NCBI GenBank assembly: GCA_023406965.1
Contig: JAEXTI010000263.1
Coordinates: 1 to 8,774, forward strand
DNA: 8,774 bases
Origin: Chloroflexota bacterium
GTDB lineage: Bacteria; Chloroflexota; Anaerolineae; Anaerolineales; Anaerolineaceae
Direction: 5' to 3'
A model generated the notes under the pieces. It ran no database searches and was not told the origin of the DNA. It saw only the letters and a list, made by a program, of their open reading frames with translations. This document shows, piece by piece, positions 6,732-8,774 of the stretch. A program made the position numbers and the translations under genes. Each line of letters starts with the position of its first letter. Position 1 is the first letter of the stretch.

Positions 6732-8016
6732 TTACGGCAAAACCTTCCTGCTCGGTTTCGGTTTCTTTGGCGTGAGCGTGATCTGGGCAACCTACAACGC
6801 CTTCGTTCCGCTGTTCCTGGCCAACAAGTTCAACCTGGCCCCCGCGCTGATCGGCTTCTTTATGACGCTGGACAACATCGCGGCCTTCTTCATCCAGCCG
6901 ACCGTTGGGGCTTGGTCAGACCGGCTGCGCACCCCCATTGGACGGCGCCTGCCGTTCATTCTCATCGGCGCGCCGATTGGGGCGCTGGCCTTTGGGCTCA
7001 TCCCCCTGGCGGCGGTGCTGCCGTTGTTCGTGGCTTGCACCAGCACCCTGCTGCTGAGCATGGCCTTCTGGCGCACGCCCGTAGTGGCCCTGATGCCCGA
7101 CATCACCCCTTCCAACAAGCGTTCCCAGGCCAACGGCATTATCAACTTCATGGGCGGGATCGGCTCCATCATCGCCACCCTCATCGGCGGTAAGTTGTAT
7201 GATATCAATATCGGTTACCCGTTCTGGTTGGGATCGGTGCTGGTGGTGGTGGCCGCGCTGTTGGTGTTTGGCTTCATCAAAGAACCTGCCGAATATCGTA
7301 CAATGGGAGTCAAGACGGCTGAAGGAGAGAAAAAATCTCCCGGCGCTGACCGGCGCGAGATGTGGGAAGCCTTTACCTCGGTGGTCAAGGATAAGGATAA
7401 AAGCGCCTTACGCATCCTGCTGGCAATTTTCTTCTGGTTCGTGGCCTATAATGCCATCGAGGCCTTCTTTACCCTCTACGCGCAAAATCACCTGGGGCTG
7501 CCGGGCGGTCAAGGCACCCAGCTCCTGGGCCAGCTCTCTGTCCTCTTCGTTCTCTTTGCCATTCCCGCCGGCTACATCGGCGCGCGCTTTGGCCGCCGCC
7601 GGACGATTATGACCGGCATCGTCCTCATGGCTTCCCTGATGCTGCTCATGTTCATCCTGCCGGTTGAGTCCCTGATCGTATCCCTGGGCAGCGGCGGGCC
7701 GCTGGGACCATTGTATACCATCAGCCCTATCTTGATGCTGGCGGGCGTTTCCTGGGCACTCATCAACGTCAACTCGTTGCCCATGGTGGTGGACATGACC
7801 GAGGATGTGCGCATCGGCACCTACACGGGACTGTACTACCTGTTCTCCACGCTGGCGGCCATCGCTGGGCCAAACATCAACGGCCTGCTCATCCAGTTCA
7901 CCGGCAAGGATTACGGTATGACCATGCTCATTGGCCCCATCTTCATGGCTCTGGCCCTGACCATGATGCTGGGCGTGCGCCGTGGTGAGGCCAAGACAGC
8001 CATCGCAAACAAATAG
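6721..8016 (+). CDS. MFS transporter, SLC45/GPH-like (probable sugar-cation symporter)
   Basis: A 431-residue inner-membrane protein of the major facilitator superfamily with about 12 hydrophobic segments in two halves, split by a hydrophilic loop at about 190-230. [12 protein letters not shown] (22-33) in the first segment and [16 protein letters not shown] (66-81) after the second match the SLC45/sucrose-transporter and GPH-type pattern (D-R-x-GRRxPF). A second-half loop, [11 protein letters not shown] (287-297), is the repeat of that signature. A sugar or glycoside taken up with protons or sodium is the likely substrate. The sequence cannot say which one. The start overlaps the trmD stop by 11 bases. 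Downstream is hairpin repeat copy 2, whose stem followed by a short T-rich stretch could end transcription. Confidence 0.85.
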   Translation: MKFSYGKTFLLGFGFFGVSVIWATYNAFVPLFLANKFNLAPALIGFFMTLDNIAAFFIQPTVGAWSDRLRTPIGRRLPFILIGAPIGALAFGLIPLAAVLPLFVACTSTLLLSMAFWRTPVVALMPDITPSNKRSQANGIINFMGGIGSIIATLIGGKLYDINIGYPFWLGSVLVVVAALLVFGFIKEPAEYRTMGVKTAEGEKKSPGADRREMWEAFTSVVKDKDKSALRILLAIFFWFVAYNAIEAFFTLYAQNHLGLPGGQGTQLLGQLSVLFVLFAIPAGYIGARFGRRRTIMTGIVLMASLMLLMFILPVESLIVSLGSGGPLGPLYTISPILMLAGVSWALINVNSLPMVVDMTEDVRIGTYTGLYYLFSTLAAIAGPNINGLLIQFTGKDYGMTMLIGPIFMALALTMMLGVRRGEAKTAIANK

Positions 8017-8029
8017 GGTAACGAAAGTT

Positions 8030-8086
8030 CCTGAATTTGAGGTGTATGTGGGGTGCGATGCACCCCACATACACCTCAAATTCAGG
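8030..8086 (+). repeat. Palindromic hairpin repeat, copy 2 (27-bp perfect stem, GAT loop)
   Basis: Arms 8030-8056 and 8060-8086 are perfect reverse complements with a 3-base loop. The stem matches copy 1 at 1556-1612 except for one compensated base pair, and the loop differs. The shared tail runs from 8087 to 8111. An exact 9-base direct repeat, GTAACGAAA, occurs at 8018-8026, three bases before the hairpin, and at 8110-8118, where tail similarity to copy 1 ends. That is the pattern of a target-site duplication. It lies 13 bases after the transporter stop and may double as its terminator, although the following T-run is interrupted by C. Confidence 0.85.
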
Positions 8087-8125
8087 TTTCTTCCACCTCT
8101 GGCGGAGTAGTAACGAAATAGGAAA

Positions 8126-8146
8126 TGTAATTGTCAGACCATTACA
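8126..8146. promoter_or_regulatory. Possible operator dyad upstream of BMP gene
   Basis: TGTAAT and ATTACA are separated by 9 bases, upstream of the predicted promoter. A short dyad like this can arise by chance. Confidence 0.2.
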
Positions 8147-8156
8147 ATTCCGGGTC

Positions 8157-8185
8157 TTGCACTAGTTCAAGATCGGATATATACT
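8157..8185 (+). promoter_or_regulatory. Candidate promoter of BMP-family lipoprotein gene
   Basis: TTGCAC (8157-8162), a 17-base spacer and TATACT (8180-8185, five of six to consensus). Predicted leader is about 90 nt. The -35 is weak. Confidence 0.4.
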
Positions 8186-8209
8186 TGACATATCTATTGA
8201 TTTAGCGGT

Positions 8210-8234
8210 AAGCCAGGTTTCCACAGCCTGGCTT
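8210..8234 (+). promoter_or_regulatory. Leader hairpin upstream of BMP gene
   Basis: AAGCCAGG and CCTGGCTT form a perfect 8-bp stem with a 9-base loop in the predicted untranslated leader, about 50 bases before the start codon. There is no following U-run, so it is not an intrinsic terminator. It may act in mRNA stability or as part of a larger regulatory fold; I recognise no riboswitch class. Confidence 0.35.
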
Positions 8235-8283
8235 TACTGCGGGAATCACCCAAACTGTTTTGTCTCTTGGAGAGGAGAAAAAA

Positions 8284-8774
8284 ATGAAGAAACTGTCTTT
8301 GATCGTGGCTGTCATTCTGGTACTCTCAATGGTTCTGAGCGCCTGCAATGCAGCTGGAACGGGCGGCAAAGCCATTAAGGTTTGCCAGGTAACGGATACC
8401 GGCGGTATCGATGACAAATCCTTCAATGCCACTGCGTGGAAGGGCGTTGAGGATGCCCAGAAAGAATTGGGCGTGGAATCCAAGTTCCTGGAATCCCAGG
8501 CTGTGACTGATTTCGAGACCAACCTGAACGCCTTCATCGAAGATGAATGTGACCTCATCGTCACCGTGGGTTTCCTCCTGGGCGATGCCACCAAGGCCTC
8601 GGCTGAAGCCAACCCTGATTTCAAGTACACCATCATCGACTATGCTTATGATCCGGCCATCCCGAATGTTGTGGGCCAGATCTTCCAGACCGATGAAGCC
8701 GCCTTCCTGGCCGGCTACATGGCTGCTGGCATGACCAAGACCGGCAAGGTGGGCACCTTCGGTGGTATCCCGAT
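8284..8774 (+). CDS. BMP family (PnrA/Med/TmpC-like) ABC transporter substrate-binding lipoprotein, 3' part cut off
   Basis: The first 163 residues of a solute-binding lipoprotein. Residues 1-20 are a lipoprotein signal peptide (MKK, hydrophobic core) ending in the lipobox LSAC, with Cys21 expected to be lipid-modified and membrane-anchored. The mature part opens with VCQVTDTGGIDDKSFN (33-48), the hallmark of the BMP family, followed by a periplasmic-binding fold with CDLIVTVGFLLGDA (89-102), YTIIDYAY (115-122) and QTDEAAFLAGYMA (134-146). Family members bind purine or other nucleosides and deliver them to an ABC importer; ATPase and permease genes would be expected downstream, outside the window. 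GAGGAG lies 6 bases before the ATG. The frame is open to the right edge. Confidence 0.92.
   Translation, partial: MKKLSLIVAVILVLSMVLSACNAAGTGGKAIKVCQVTDTGGIDDKSFNATAWKGVEDAQKELGVESKFLESQAVTDFETNLNAFIEDECDLIVTVGFLLGDATKASAEANPDFKYTIIDYAYDPAIPNVVGQIFQTDEAAFLAGYMAAGMTKTGKVGTFGGIP

Noticed and set aside
7408..8079. A 223-codon minus-strand open frame starting in hairpin copy 2
   Set aside because: It is antisense to the transporter, has a low-complexity His/Gln/Glu-rich translation, and its start lies within the palindromic repeat.
8185..8190. Perfect TTGACA as a -35 box
   Set aside because: At 16-18 bases downstream the sequence (GTAAGC region) has no acceptable -10; the pair TTGCAC/TATACT just upstream fits better.
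8100..8283. Purine riboswitch upstream of the nucleoside-type lipoprotein
   Set aside because: The conserved loop sequences of the purine riboswitch are not present.

Overview
The window looks like a chromosomal segment of a free-living, sugar-using bacterium of moderately high GC. The style of the lipoprotein, the sugar-catabolic gene content and the codon use recall Chloroflexota (Anaerolineae-like). That placement is an impression, not a test. Nine protein genes are supported. Two run off the edges: a GH39 glycosidase at the left and a BMP-type lipoprotein at the right.

Layout. Positions 1-1380 (minus strand) hold a two-gene unit, a small SAM-dependent O-methyltransferase followed 11 bases later by a GH39 beta-xylosidase-type glycosidase. 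A 290-base divergent region (1381-1670) separates it from a plus-strand pair, 1671-4020: a Gfo/Idh/MocA oxidoreductase and, one base after its stop, a NahK-type N-acetylhexosamine 1-kinase. Convergent to these, 6 bases away, is a minus-strand unit, 5690-4027: a Fic-family AMP-transferase with a C-terminal winged helix, then a GDP-mannose mannosyl hydrolase-like Nudix enzyme. Divergent from fic is trmD (5925-6731), whose 3' end overlaps by 11 bases the start of an SLC45/GPH-like sugar transporter (6721-8016). The lipoprotein component of a probable nucleoside ABC importer begins at 8284.

How they may work together. GH39 glycosidase, oxidoreductase, sugar kinase, nucleotide-sugar hydrolase and two uptake systems suggest a region devoted to uptake and processing of glycans and sugars. 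trmD and fic are housekeeping or regulatory genes placed among them.

Most notable non-coding structure. (1) Two copies of a perfect 27-bp hairpin occur at 1556-1612 and 8030-8086. They differ by one fully compensated base pair and a different triloop. Each is followed on one side by a conserved tail of about 25 nt and flanked by locus-specific short direct repeats, which resembles a small non-autonomous mobile palindromic element. (2) A perfect 33-bp inverted repeat upstream of fic (5730-5800) is built from repeated TTTACACTT-type half-sites. It overlaps a good promoter, which suggests an operator for autoregulation.
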